Below, piece by piece: positions 8,989 through 17,806 of a stretch of DNA of 59,436 nt (its first letter is position 1; each line of letters starts with the position of its first letter). Source of the DNA: an uncultured Lachnospiraceae bacterium (GTDB lineage: Bacteria; Bacillota; Clostridia; Lachnospirales; Lachnospiraceae). The notes below the pieces were generated by a model, which ran no database searches, had not been told where the DNA came from, and saw only the letters and a list, made by a program, of their open reading frames with translations. The translations under genes were made by a program, and so were the position numbers. The stretch spans positions 1 to 59,436 of the forward strand of contig CAJTOK010000018.1 in assembly GCA_910577825.1 (NCBI GenBank), read 5' to 3'.

Positions 8989-10257
8989 ATGAACCAGGTT
9001 TACAGGCCGTCTGGAAAGGTTTCTTTTCTGTTTGTGCCAGTTTTTATAGTTATGTTTTTAATAACAGCTTTAAGTGCGCTTGTATGTATATTTTGTATAC
9101 ATTTTTCGCCATATACATTATTTGATATACTTATTTTTGTATTTTTGTCAAAGTGGGCTGCACAATATGGTGCTTTATGGTGCGTGAAATACGGAAAAGT
9201 GCGTAATCCAGTTTTTTCTGCATTAAGCGGGCTGCTTTTTGCTGTGTTGTACTGGTATTTTCTTATAATATTTTATTTTCCAGTGAAAACTATGTTTGCA
9301 ATAAAATCATTCTATTGGTTAAATGAGCCATTGTTAAATTTTTTACATATTTTCCGGTTTAAAGAATTACATAAGGCGTTTCTGGTTTTTAAGAATAATG
9401 GGGCAGCAGTTACTGGAAGAAAGGGGGATGTACTTTTTACAGTGCAAGGAACTGCAGGTGTTGTTATACTTTCTATATTCTGTGTTATTACACTGGTTTA
9501 CTTTGCAATGGAATTTTATGAAAACAGCTGTTATCCGTTTTGTGAGAAGTCAGGCAAATGGATGAAAGAAATTATATTTGCATGCAGCATGCCAGAAGAC
9601 AGTGAATTGTTTTTATCGAAACTTCTGTTAGGTGGTTTATCAGTGCTTTATTATTTAGAGCCCCTTTATGAAGTTAATGTAAGTTACTGTAAAGTTTCAC
9701 TCTTTACCAATAATATTAAGGATAAATTCTACATATCACTGTCATATATGGAAAATAATGGCAGCACAGATAAAAAAACGGGCAAAACAGTTTTTGATGA
9801 AAAAGTGCTTGTGAAATATCTTTTAATAGACAAAGATACTGGGAACAGCCTGCTTATGGGGAAGGCTGTAAGACCGGGAGATGCAGGTGTCCTTGTAGTA
9901 ACAGATGAAACAGAAAGGAAAGCAAAAGCATGGATGGCATTTAACTGGATAATTGGAATACTGGCAATTTCTTTATGTGTATTTGCAATATTTAAAATGG
10001 GTGATGATTTACCAGAATTTCTGTTCAGGGGCGGTTTTTTCTATATTGTATTTATTTTCTTTATAAATGCAGCAAGGTTTATACATTCATTGCAAAAAGA
10101 AATGGTTATTAATAGTACAGAGGACAGGTACCAGTATGATGGCACTAAGAAATATTTAGTGAAAGAAAAAAGCCTGCCCGCAATGTTTAAGCTGTTTTAC
10201 TTGTTTATGATGTTTTCTGCTGCAGGGCTGTTTGTACTTTGTATTGTTATAATGTAA
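8989..10257 (+). CDS. Multi-pass membrane protein of unknown function
   Basis: A 422-aa protein with about seven hydrophobic segments (roughly residues 12-37, 42-62, 75-100, 150-172, 315-336, 345-362 and 398-420) and a soluble stretch between about 175 and 310. No signal peptide cleavage site or catalytic motif stands out. The ATG has GGCGGGGAG upstream. It is followed 45 bp later by another gene with N-terminal membrane segments, so the two probably form an operon. I do not recognise the family. Confidence 0.7.
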   Translation: MNQVYRPSGKVSFLFVPVFIVMFLITALSALVCIFCIHFSPYTLFDILIFVFLSKWAAQYGALWCVKYGKVRNPVFSALSGLLFAVLYWYFLIIFYFPVKTMFAIKSFYWLNEPLLNFLHIFRFKELHKAFLVFKNNGAAVTGRKGDVLFTVQGTAGVVILSIFCVITLVYFAMEFYENSCYPFCEKSGKWMKEIIFACSMPEDSELFLSKLLLGGLSVLYYLEPLYEVNVSYCKVSLFTNNIKDKFYISLSYMENNGSTDKKTGKTVFDEKVLVKYLLIDKDTGNSLLMGKAVRPGDAGVLVVTDETERKAKAWMAFNWIIGILAISLCVFAIFKMGDDLPEFLFRGGFFYIVFIFFINAARFIHSLQKEMVINSTEDRYQYDGTKKYLVKEKSLPAMFKLFYLFMMFSAAGLFVLCIVIM

Positions 10258-10302
10258 AAAAATATTTATATATTTATGATTTACAGGGAAGGGAGAAATA
10301 AA

Positions 10303-11589
10303 ATGACAGATTATTCACAATTTGAAGCAAGTACCAAATCAGGCATTAATCCAGATATAAAGCGTATACGTAAAATGGATGAAATAGTGGGTGTTGTATT
10401 AAATCAGCGCAGGGAATCCAAAATAAAATGTGTTATATGTATAATACTGGCTGTTGCGGTTTTCCGTGTAAAAGTGTATTTAACTATAATTTTTGGCCTT
10501 CTGGCATTATTTTATCTGTGGAGGGGTACGGGAAAAATAGCAGATACTTATCTTAGGGAAATTTATGAGGAAGGGCTTTTAGTCCCAGGCCTTATTGTAA
10601 GGACACAGCCAATGGCAGTAATGGCAATAGCAAATATTGTTGCCCGTGGAGAGGCAGATACAATAAATGCCTGTTATAACCTTGAAGTTAAAAATTTAGA
10701 TGGTGCAAGAGGGGAATTATATGAGAAAATACCATGCTCCTGTTTTGTGCGGTATGAAGAAGGGCTTTACCATTCTGCATTTTTCCCACATCCGCTCCAG
10801 TGGGGCACTGGCAGCCAGGATGAAATTAATGCTGCTTTAATGCAGGCTGAAAAGGATAATAAAGAAAATATACAGGATGAGTGGGAAGTTATAAAAAAGA
10901 TTTCTGGAATGTTTCCATCACTTAAAAACGGGGAAATGGTTTTACTTGATGAAAATTACCTGCCATTTGGGACAAAACACTCTGAAGACAGCGGATATAC
11001 ACCATTAAACCTTGAAACACCATTAAATAAAAACTTTGGAATGCCGCCAGCAGGACAGTATAAAAAGACTGGGCAAAAGGATACAGAAGAATCAAATGTT
11101 GTTTATATAACCGATGATATTCCAGGAAAAGATATTTACAATAAAATGATAAAACTTGCACTTCCAAACAATGTATATCCATATATAAGCGGACAATGTA
11201 AGTATGGTCCTGTTATTATGGCAGATAATACTGGGCTGTTTACATATATTGGTGATAAGAATGAGTTCTTAGAACATGTACATAATAGCAATATCCCGCT
11301 TAATGAAGGGGAATACCCGTTAATTTACCAGAAGTTCCTGGTAACAACAAGAGGATGTTACCAGAATGGAAAGCTTGTGCCGTGGAACCAGATAAAATTT
11401 TCTGTTAAATTTAACAGTATTAATGGAATTAAATTATATATAAATAATGAAAAGTTTGCTGAATTTAGCATACAGGCGGATAGTTATAAGAATATGGAGA
11501 ATATGTCAGCAATGGAATTACAGATGGTACTGCATAATGAAGCCCTGCATATACTGGAATTTCTACAGAGCCTGGAAAGCCTGCAATAA
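10303..11589 (+). CDS. Conserved hypothetical protein, membrane-anchored, possibly DUF3239-like
   Basis: A 428-aa protein with a short cytoplasmic N-terminus, one or two hydrophobic helices near residues 36-75, and a long soluble C-terminal part. The segment LREIYEEGLLVPGLIV followed by a strand-rich domain recalls DUF3239 proteins, but this is a weak family impression. The ATG at 10303 is chosen because GGGAAGGGAG lies just upstream; an in-frame start at 10276 has no ribosome site. It is probably co-transcribed with the membrane protein gene before it. Confidence 0.65.
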   Translation: MTDYSQFEASTKSGINPDIKRIRKMDEIVGVVLNQRRESKIKCVICIILAVAVFRVKVYLTIIFGLLALFYLWRGTGKIADTYLREIYEEGLLVPGLIVRTQPMAVMAIANIVARGEADTINACYNLEVKNLDGARGELYEKIPCSCFVRYEEGLYHSAFFPHPLQWGTGSQDEINAALMQAEKDNKENIQDEWEVIKKISGMFPSLKNGEMVLLDENYLPFGTKHSEDSGYTPLNLETPLNKNFGMPPAGQYKKTGQKDTEESNVVYITDDIPGKDIYNKMIKLALPNNVYPYISGQCKYGPVIMADNTGLFTYIGDKNEFLEHVHNSNIPLNEGEYPLIYQKFLVTTRGCYQNGKLVPWNQIKFSVKFNSINGIKLYINNEKFAEFSIQADSYKNMENMSAMELQMVLHNEALHILEFLQSLESLQ

Positions 11590-11592
11590 TAC

Positions 11593-11635
11593 ACACCCTC
11601 CTGGATTATAATTAGTATATAATCCAGAAGGGTGT
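11593..11635. terminator. Hairpin between convergent genes
   Basis: An 18-bp stem with one mismatch (11593-11610 with 11618-11635, ACACCCTC / AAGGGTGT at the base) separates the plus-strand gene ending at 11589 from cysS ending at 11649. It is a likely bidirectional terminator. Confidence 0.65.
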
Positions 11636-11648
11636 AATAAACTTACAG

Positions 11649-13061
11649 TTATCTTGCCAGGCTCCAGACTGTGCCTTCTCTTGTATCTTTTATCTCAATG
11701 CCTTTACTGGCAAGTTCTGCCCTTATTGCGTCAGCTTTTGCAAAGTCTTTATTTTTGCGTGCTTCGTTTCTTTCCGCTATTAATTTTTCTGCAAGCCCTG
11801 CCAGGTCTTTGCTAATTTCTTTTGCAGGGGCATTCCCGCCAAGAAGCCCGAGTGACAGTACCTTGTCAAAATCTTCTACAATAAATCTTTTGCTTGCATC
11901 ATTTAAACCTGATTTAAGCACATCATAAAGAACTGTAAGTGCCTGTGATGTATTAAGGTCATTTCCTAACGCCTCATTAAAATGTTTCTTATATTCTTCT
12001 ATATCATTTTTTTCCAGTTCCCCGTCCGTGCCAAGTGCCGTAACCTTATTAACAAGTTTTTCATATGTGGTCTTTACATTATCAAGAACATCAAAACTGA
12101 AAAGCAGCGGTTTGCGGTAATGTGACTGTAAACAGAACATCCTGTAAACAAGCGGGTTATAACCTTTTTCTTCAAGAACTGGAATTGTAAGGAACACACC
12201 TTTTGATTTACTCATTTTACCAGTCTGGTCATTAAGGTGCTGCACATGGAACCAGTAATTACACCATTTATGCCCGAGATAAGCCTCACTTTGTGCTATT
12301 TCATTGGTATGGTGCGGGAATATATTGTCAACACCGCCACAATGTATATCAAGATATTCCCCAAGATGTTTAATGCTGATATATGAACATTCAATATGCC
12401 ATCCAGGATACCCTGTTCCCCAGGGGCTTTCCCATTTAAGTTCCTGTTCATCAAATTTAGACTTTGTAAACCATAGTACAAAATCTGTTTTATTTCTTTT
12501 ATTTAAATCTTCTTCAACATCATCACGCACGCCGGTTTTTAAATATTCCTCATTCTGGCTGGAAAGCACATAATATTCTTTAAGTTTTGATGTATCAAAA
12601 TAGACATTGCCGCCTGCTTCATATGCGTATCCCTTACTTAAAAGCCCTTCAATCATATGTATAAATCCAGGTATGCAGTTTGTAGCAGGTTCAATAACAT
12701 CAGGCGTTTTAATATTTAACCTTGCACAGTCATCAAAAAAGGCTTTCCTGTAAAATTCTGCAATCTCCATAACTGTTTTATGTTCACGCTTTGCCCCCTT
12801 AAGCATTTTATCTTCGCCGCTGTCAGCATCACTTGTAAGATGGCCGACATCAGTTATATTCATTACACGTTTTACATCATACCCCATGTACCTTAAATAT
12901 TTCTCAAGCACATCTTCCATAATATAACTGCGCAGGTTGCCTATATGCGCAAAATGGTAAACAGTAGGCCCGCATGTATACATACGGACTTTTCCGTTTT
13001 CATTTGGTTTAAATTCTTCCGTTTTTTTAGTTAAAGTATTGTATAAATTAAATCCAGCCAT
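11649..13061 (-). CDS. cysS: Cysteinyl-tRNA synthetase
   Basis: Class I aminoacyl-tRNA synthetase that charges tRNA-Cys. The 470-aa length is normal. The zinc ligand region MYTCGPTVY is near residues 27-35, the HIGH-type motif HIGN near 40, WHIECS and IHCGGVDNIFPHH supply further zinc and active-site residues, and the KMSKS loop lies near residue 270. The ATG follows AGGGAGG. It starts 42 bp after the spore-protein gene on the same strand, which may be co-transcribed with it. Confidence 0.95.
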   Translation of the reverse strand: MAGFNLYNTLTKKTEEFKPNENGKVRMYTCGPTVYHFAHIGNLRSYIMEDVLEKYLRYMGYDVKRVMNITDVGHLTSDADSGEDKMLKGAKREHKTVMEIAEFYRKAFFDDCARLNIKTPDVIEPATNCIPGFIHMIEGLLSKGYAYEAGGNVYFDTSKLKEYYVLSSQNEEYLKTGVRDDVEEDLNKRNKTDFVLWFTKSKFDEQELKWESPWGTGYPGWHIECSYISIKHLGEYLDIHCGGVDNIFPHHTNEIAQSEAYLGHKWCNYWFHVQHLNDQTGKMSKSKGVFLTIPVLEEKGYNPLVYRMFCLQSHYRKPLLFSFDVLDNVKTTYEKLVNKVTALGTDGELEKNDIEEYKKHFNEALGNDLNTSQALTVLYDVLKSGLNDASKRFIVEDFDKVLSLGLLGGNAPAKEISKDLAGLAEKLIAERNEARKNKDFAKADAIRAELASKGIEIKDTREGTVWSLAR

Positions 13062-13103
13062 ATAAAGCCTCCCTGTTAATCTCTTTGTTCTTTTCCAATT
13101 ATA

Positions 13104-13346
13104 TTACACATCAGGCTGTTTATCAATAGATTGTTTGCAATCTGTTTTCTGGTTCTCTTTTTTATTCCTTGAAGCCAGGATTCCGCCAATCCGTCCGCTT
13201 TCCCGTGATGTAAGGGATTTCCAGCCAGTACTTGCCACTTTGTCAAAAAGGCCAATTTCAGCTGCAATCTCCCATTTAGCCTGTTCTTTTTTTTCAAGTT
13301 TCTTTATATCATCTATAGTTTTAACTTCTATTTTTTTCTTTTTCAT
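13104..13346 (-). CDS. Alpha/beta-type small acid-soluble spore protein
   Basis: An 80-aa lysine-rich protein. The core KWEIAAEIGLFDKV (about residues 25-38) and the SRESGRIGG segment (about 48-56) match the two conserved blocks of clostridial alpha/beta SASPs, which coat and protect spore DNA and are cut by the GPR protease during germination. The longer polar tail is atypical. The start has AGGAGA at good spacing. Presence of this gene suggests that the organism can sporulate. It precedes cysS by 42 bp on the same strand. Confidence 0.8.
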   Translation of the reverse strand: MKKKKIEVKTIDDIKKLEKKEQAKWEIAAEIGLFDKVASTGWKSLTSRESGRIGGILASRNKKENQKTDCKQSIDKQPDV

Positions 13347-13445
13347 TACAAAATCTCCTTTTTATATTACTATATTTTTATTTATACATTATTGCCAGTT
13401 CTGGATGGTACTATTCACATATCATGTGTTTTATATTAAATTAAC

Positions 13446-13474
13446 TTGTAAAGTGATTTTTTATTTGATATACT
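13446..13474 (+). promoter_or_regulatory. Sigma-A promoter of galM
   Basis: TTGTAA at 13446-13451 and TATACT at 13469-13474 are spaced 17 bp apart and sit 47 bp before the galM start codon. Confidence 0.65.
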
Positions 13475-13520
13475 AAGTACCAGAATTAATTTTTATCAAA
13501 ATTTACAAGGAGGTTAAAAG

Positions 13521-14579
13521 ATGGGCATTACAAAAAGCATATACGGAGTTAATAAAGACGGGGCAGAAGTTACAAAATATACATTAAAGAATAAAAACGG
13601 CATAGAGGTATCATTTATTGATTCAGGTGCTGTTATTACCAATATTATTGTTCCTGACAGGGATGGTGTATTTGAGGACATAGCACTTGGATATAACAGC
13701 ATTGCCCAGTATGAGGCCAGTGTGACATATTTTGGCGCACCTATTGGAAGGTATGCCAACAGGATTTCTGGTGCAAAGTTTGTTTTAAATGGCAAGGAGT
13801 ACAAGCTTGACCAGAATGACAGTACAAACTGCCTGCACAGTGGGAATTTACAATATAGCTGCTGTATGTACAATACAGAATACAACGAAGATGAAGATAA
13901 AATTATATTTTCAAGGCACAGCCCGGACGGGGAACAGGGATTCCCAGGCAATTTTGACTATTCAATTACTTATACACTGGATAATGATAACAGGCTTATC
14001 ATAGAATATAAAGCAATCTGTGATAAAGACACAATAGTTAATTTTACTAACCATTCTTATTTTAACCTTGGAAAGGGCGGCCATAAATGCCCTGATGTGT
14101 TAGGACAGGAAGTGCAGATAGAAGCAGATTATTATACACCTGTTAATGATATACTTGTACCTACAGGGGAGTTAAAGGAACTTGCCGGGACAGCCCTTGA
14201 TTTCAGGGAATTTAAGAAGCTTAAAGATGGAATTGGAAAGGCAGATGCCTATGGCAATATAGTAACAGGCTATGACTATAACTTTGCATTAAGAGGCGAT
14301 GGCAAAGAAGGCGTAAAAAGAGCAGCACAGTTACGTGACAGCAGTACAGGCCGTATTATGGAAATGTACACTGACCTGCCAGGAATGCAGCTTTTCACGG
14401 CTAATGACATGGATATAGATAATTGTAAAGATGGCGTACATTATGGCAATTTCTGTGGTGCATGTTTTGAATCACAGAATTTCCCTAATGCTATAAATAC
14501 AGAAGGCTTTCCAGATGCTGTATTAAAGGCAGGGGAACAGTTTAAAAGCACTACAATATTTTGCTTTAAGACATTTTAA
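13521..14579 (+). CDS. galM: Aldose 1-epimerase (mutarotase)
   Basis: Interconverts alpha and beta anomers of galactose and related aldoses. The 352-aa length fits the family. The catalytic histidine lies in TNHSYFNLGKGG (near residue 178), and the catalytic glutamate in GACFESQNFPNA near residue 322. GRYANRISGAKF is the usual N-terminal family motif. The ATG follows AAGGAGG. It is followed 43 bp later by the receiver-Hpt gene. No galactose operon is present nearby, so the role is likely general. Confidence 0.92.
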   Translation: MGITKSIYGVNKDGAEVTKYTLKNKNGIEVSFIDSGAVITNIIVPDRDGVFEDIALGYNSIAQYEASVTYFGAPIGRYANRISGAKFVLNGKEYKLDQNDSTNCLHSGNLQYSCCMYNTEYNEDEDKIIFSRHSPDGEQGFPGNFDYSITYTLDNDNRLIIEYKAICDKDTIVNFTNHSYFNLGKGGHKCPDVLGQEVQIEADYYTPVNDILVPTGELKELAGTALDFREFKKLKDGIGKADAYGNIVTGYDYNFALRGDGKEGVKRAAQLRDSSTGRIMEMYTDLPGMQLFTANDMDIDNCKDGVHYGNFCGACFESQNFPNAINTEGFPDAVLKAGEQFKSTTIFCFKTF

Positions 14580-14622
14580 CTGCCATATGCCAGGGATTTA
14601 AGGGACACCATGGAGGATTGAT

Positions 14623-15660
14623 ATGGAAGACAATATTATTATAAGAAACATAAAGGTTCTTGTTGTAGATGACAACATGGTAAACGTCATGGTGTTATCT
14701 GCAATACTTGAACGTTATGGAATAGAGCCTGATACAGCAGGCTCAGGCACAGAGGCAGTAGAAAGGGCGCTTAATGTACCTTATGATGTAATTCTTATGG
14801 ATTACCTTATGCCTGGTATGGACGGGGTTGAAACGGCAAGGCAGATAATGGACGCATCAGAAGGCAGGCACAATCCTAAAATAATAGGTGTTTCAGCCAC
14901 TGTAGACGAAGAGGTAACAAAACTGTTTACAGATGCCGGGGCAGACTGTGTAATAAAAAAGCCCCTGCGTATAGAAGACTTTGAAATGAAGCTTAAGCAA
15001 TATGGTTTTATTAAAGGGGAAAGAGCCGCAGATAACAGCGTGGAAGAGGAATGTGCCGGTTCTGCAGGTTTTCTGTCATTAGTAGAAGGCCTTGACTATG
15101 ATAAAGGAATTGCACTTATGGCAGGAAGCCTTGACAATTATATGAAAGTCCTTAATGTTTCTGTAAAAAATATTTCAGAACATTATAATAAACTGGATGA
15201 GATAAGAAATACTGAACAGTTAGAAACCATGTCAATGCACTTCCACAGCCTTAAAGGTATTTTCCTGAATATAGCAGCAAACAGGCTTGCAGGCTATTCA
15301 CAGAAAATGGAAATATCTGCCAAAGAATACCAGCGCATGTATATAATTTCACAGATAAAGGAATATATGGAAACTGTAAAGGAGTTTTACCACCAGCTGG
15401 AAATTGCATGTGATTATTATAATAAGAAAAACATTTCCAGTAAAACAGTTACCAGAATGGAAGAAACAGAATTTATTAAAAATCTTAATAAACTGAAGGA
15501 AAGCATTGATAATTATGAATATATTGAAATTACAGACCTTCTTGAAAAAATGATTGCAGGGGGCAGTGAAGAATATACAGGGAAATTACAAGAAATGTAT
15601 GATGCAATACAGAATTTCCAGTATGATGAAGCACTGGATATACTAAATACAATGTATTAA
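14623..15660 (+). CDS. Receiver domain protein with Hpt domain
   Basis: A 345-aa phosphorelay protein. Residues 8-130 form a CheY-like receiver with acidic pair D16-D17, phospho-acceptor D60 in VILMDYLMPG and the K113-P114 signature. After a linker, residues about 160-260 form a four-helix Hpt domain with H208 in FHSLKG. A further helical tail carries no output domain. The arrangement suggests a phosphotransfer step rather than DNA binding. No kinase is adjacent. The ATG follows GGAGG. Confidence 0.85.
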   Translation: MEDNIIIRNIKVLVVDDNMVNVMVLSAILERYGIEPDTAGSGTEAVERALNVPYDVILMDYLMPGMDGVETARQIMDASEGRHNPKIIGVSATVDEEVTKLFTDAGADCVIKKPLRIEDFEMKLKQYGFIKGERAADNSVEEECAGSAGFLSLVEGLDYDKGIALMAGSLDNYMKVLNVSVKNISEHYNKLDEIRNTEQLETMSMHFHSLKGIFLNIAANRLAGYSQKMEISAKEYQRMYIISQIKEYMETVKEFYHQLEIACDYYNKKNISSKTVTRMEETEFIKNLNKLKESIDNYEYIEITDLLEKMIAGGSEEYTGKLQEMYDAIQNFQYDEALDILNTMY

Positions 15661-15665
15661 AACAA

Positions 15666-15692
15666 TATACAGGGCAATATATGCCCTGTATA
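15666..15692 (+). terminator. Possible terminator after the receiver-Hpt gene
   Basis: An 11-bp perfect stem (TATACAGGGCA / TGCCCTGTATA) with a 5-nt loop begins 6 bp after the stop codon. The T tract is weak. Confidence 0.5.
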
Positions 15693-15872
15693 AGATTTAT
15701 GAAAAAAAGGTGTACAAAGAATACCACAATTCTTACTGTATAATTACAAGTGGTATCCACAGAAAAATGCTAACAGATTTATGTGATGTTTTTGTGTATT
15801 TATTATGAACACATTGTGAAAATTTACATAAATTATAAAATAGAATGTTGCAGCCAAGGCGGGGTATTATTA

Positions 15873-16337
15873 ATGAATGTTTTTAAAAGATGTTTAAGAG
15901 AGCAGTTTGGAAAAAGCAAGTATATGTCATATGTCCAGATGTGTGAGGAAGAAGTTTTAAGAAACACATATTCCAAGACAAAAATTGAAGATAAAAAAAT
16001 TTTTAAAGATATGTATGAACAGTTAAAAGAAAAAAACAGTGAATATATAAAAGAGCGTAAAGATTCACTTGCAGAAACACTTTATATGGCACTGCAGATA
16101 GGAAGGAAATTTTTCTCAGTATTTATTTTTTATCTGGCAGCTAATATAGTAATACTTGCATTAAACCTGGATTATGCAGTAACATGTGCCAGTGTAGCGC
16201 TTATGGGAGTCTGTTTTCTTTATAAGCTTGTTGAATTTCTTTCTAATAAATATTGTTTTATAGATGCGTATCTTATAATGGTGTATAAGACAGTGCTTGA
16301 AAAACTATCTGGCAAAACTGCTAACAGCCAGGGCTGA
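15873..16337 (+). CDS. Small membrane protein of unknown function
   Basis: A 154-aa protein with a charged, helical N-terminal half (about residues 1-70) and two hydrophobic segments near residues 78-100 and 103-122. The start at 15873 is preferred because AAGGCGGGG precedes it; an in-frame start at 15783 lacks a ribosome site. No family is recognised. It is followed by a strong terminator hairpin. Confidence 0.6.
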   Translation: MNVFKRCLREQFGKSKYMSYVQMCEEEVLRNTYSKTKIEDKKIFKDMYEQLKEKNSEYIKERKDSLAETLYMALQIGRKFFSVFIFYLAANIVILALNLDYAVTCASVALMGVCFLYKLVEFLSNKYCFIDAYLIMVYKTVLEKLSGKTANSQG

Positions 16338-16341
16338 CAGG

Positions 16342-16386
16342 ATAAGGCAGGGCTATTGGATTAGTACCCCATTAGTCCTGCCTTAT
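16342..16386. terminator. Terminator between convergent genes
   Basis: A 13-bp stem (ATAAGGCAGGGCT / AGTCCTGCCTTAT, one G-T pair) lies between the small membrane protein gene and the convergent HAD gene and may serve both. Confidence 0.7.
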
Positions 16387-16398
16387 ATATAAAAACAG

Positions 16399-17199
16399 TT
16401 ATATAAGTTTAAAATGCTTCATGGCATTATAAATACCATCTTCAAGCAAAGGGCTTGTTATATAATCTGCATGTCTTATAACCTCCACAGGGCTTCCTCC
16501 CATTACAATCCCAGTACCAGCAAAGTCAATCATAGGCAGGTCATTAGTGCTGTCACCAGCTGCATATGTATTCTCTGCAGGTATTCCAAAATAATCCATT
16601 AAAAACTGCATGCCAGTTGCTTTGGAATATCCAGACGGGACTACTTCAAAAAAGCTGTCCCCACGGTCTATAAATGTAAACTCTTTATTATATTTATCCT
16701 GGAAATATTCAAAATTACAGCCAGGCGTGGTACATATACAGAATTTATCAAAAAACAGGTCATGTGCATCTTCTGGTAAAAGTACCTTGCATATGCCAGG
16801 AAAAGTTTTTAAATGTTCCTCCTTTAAACGGTTTAACCTTGTTTTATAAGGCCTGTTACTGTAATATATAAATTCCTGCCCTTCAAGAAGCCATTCAATA
16901 TTACACTGTTCCAGGTCTTTTAGCACCTTATTGCCAAGGGAGTGCGGTATGGTATGGGAAAGTAATACATTATCCCCGGTTCTTATATATGTACCACATC
17001 CACATACAAAGCCACAGACATCCATATTTAGTATTATATCTTCCATGCAAGCCCTGGTCCTTCCAGAATTAATAAAACACAGGCTGCCATTTTCACGCAG
17101 AAGCTTCAAGGCAAGTGTAGTGCTTTCTGGTATCAGGTAACCATTTCCTTTTCTGGTAACGAGTGTCCCGTCAACATCAAAAAAAATAAGATTTTTCAT
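16399..17199 (-). CDS. HAD-superfamily (Cof-type) phosphatase
   Basis: Predicted sugar-phosphate or nucleotide phosphatase of 266 aa. The nucleophile motif DVDGTL is at residues 8-13, motif II is INSGRTR near residue 58, the lysine-containing SGYSKATG lies near residue 192, and AAGDSTNDLPMI (motif IV) near residue 216 completes the HAD site; the large cap between motifs II and III is Cof-like. It starts 31 bp after padR on the same strand, so both are probably read from the padR promoter. The substrate is unknown. Confidence 0.88.
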   Translation of the reverse strand: MKNLIFFDVDGTLVTRKGNGYLIPESTTLALKLLRENGSLCFINSGRTRACMEDIILNMDVCGFVCGCGTYIRTGDNVLLSHTIPHSLGNKVLKDLEQCNIEWLLEGQEFIYYSNRPYKTRLNRLKEEHLKTFPGICKVLLPEDAHDLFFDKFCICTTPGCNFEYFQDKYNKEFTFIDRGDSFFEVVPSGYSKATGMQFLMDYFGIPAENTYAAGDSTNDLPMIDFAGTGIVMGGSPVEVIRHADYITSPLLEDGIYNAMKHFKLI

Positions 17200-17230
17200 A
17201 AATAAATCCTTTCATCTATATATGTAATAT

Positions 17231-17569
17231 TTAAAATAGTTTGTATTCTTCACTTCCGCGCACCTCCATCATATTCTGGTATAAGCGGTTAATACGCTGC
17301 ATTTCAAGTTCCAGTATTTCTTTTCCCAAATCCGTAATATGGTAAATCTTCCTTTTTTCTTCTTCCCTTATAAACCTTATAAGCCCGTCTTTTTCCATTT
17401 TGGACAAGCTTCCATACAATGTCCCCGGGCTAATAATGATTTCACCATTTGTAAGGGCTTTTACCTGCTGGACAATACTGTAACCATGTGCTTTCTTACG
17501 CAGGCAGAGCAAAATATAAAAACCCGTTTCTGTCATAGGGACATATACCTTTTTAATATGTGTATCCAT
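17231..17569 (-). CDS. PadR-family transcriptional regulator
   Basis: A 112-aa winged-helix repressor of the PadR type. The sequence FYILLCLRKKAHGYSI and the ISPGTLYGSLSKMEKDGLI recognition helix and turn are typical, followed by a wing ending in IYHITDLGKEIL. PadR proteins often control transporters and respond to toxic compounds. A dyad overlaps its own promoter region, consistent with autoregulation. An ABC exporter locus lies 1.1 kb away, but they are not adjacent, so a regulatory link is only a guess. Confidence 0.88.
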   Translation of the reverse strand: MDTHIKKVYVPMTETGFYILLCLRKKAHGYSIVQQVKALTNGEIIISPGTLYGSLSKMEKDGLIRFIREEEKRKIYHITDLGKEILELEMQRINRLYQNMMEVRGSEEYKLF

Positions 17570-17596
17570 AAAACTACCCCGCTATCCAGTGCGTTA

Positions 17597-17651
17597 TATC
17601 GTACTGCGATACTATTAAAAGCAGTATAGCACCACGGTATATATCTGTCAA
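17597..17651 (-). promoter_or_regulatory. padR promoter with operator-like dyad
   Basis: On the minus strand, TTGACA (17646-17651) and TATACT (17623-17628) are spaced 17 bp apart. Just downstream is the 15-bp dyad TATCGCAGTACGATA (17597-17611), placed where a repressor would block transcription. Confidence 0.65.
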
Positions 17652-17704
17652 GGGGCATATTAGCATATTATACTATCTGCAAATTGTAACAAAAATTTGG
17701 AAAA

Positions 17705-17745
17705 AGCAGTTAATTATTTTAAATATATTTCGATATAATATATAG
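17705..17745 (+). promoter_or_regulatory. Possible sigma-28 promoter of FliD-like gene
   Basis: A TTAA, 15 nt, then TTCGATAT resembles the sigma-28 pattern TAAA-N15-(G/C)CCGATAT seen before flgM and fliC in this window. The -35 and -10 are each off consensus by one or two bases. It lies about 70 bp before the start codon. Confidence 0.55.
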
Positions 17746-17806
17746 GAAAGCAGAATAGTACAGGTATTAGTTTTTATAATATTAATTATGTAAAGGAGTG
17801 AGTGTT

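Noticed and set aside
13076..13297. Overlapping minus-strand frame inside the SASP gene.
   Set aside because: The overlapping frame at 13104-13346 has SASP homology and a ribosome site; this one has neither.
13370..13420. Possible forespore sigma-G promoter before the SASP gene (GAATA and CAATAAT on the minus strand).
   Set aside because: The -10 fits the CATNHTA pattern poorly, so I did not list it.
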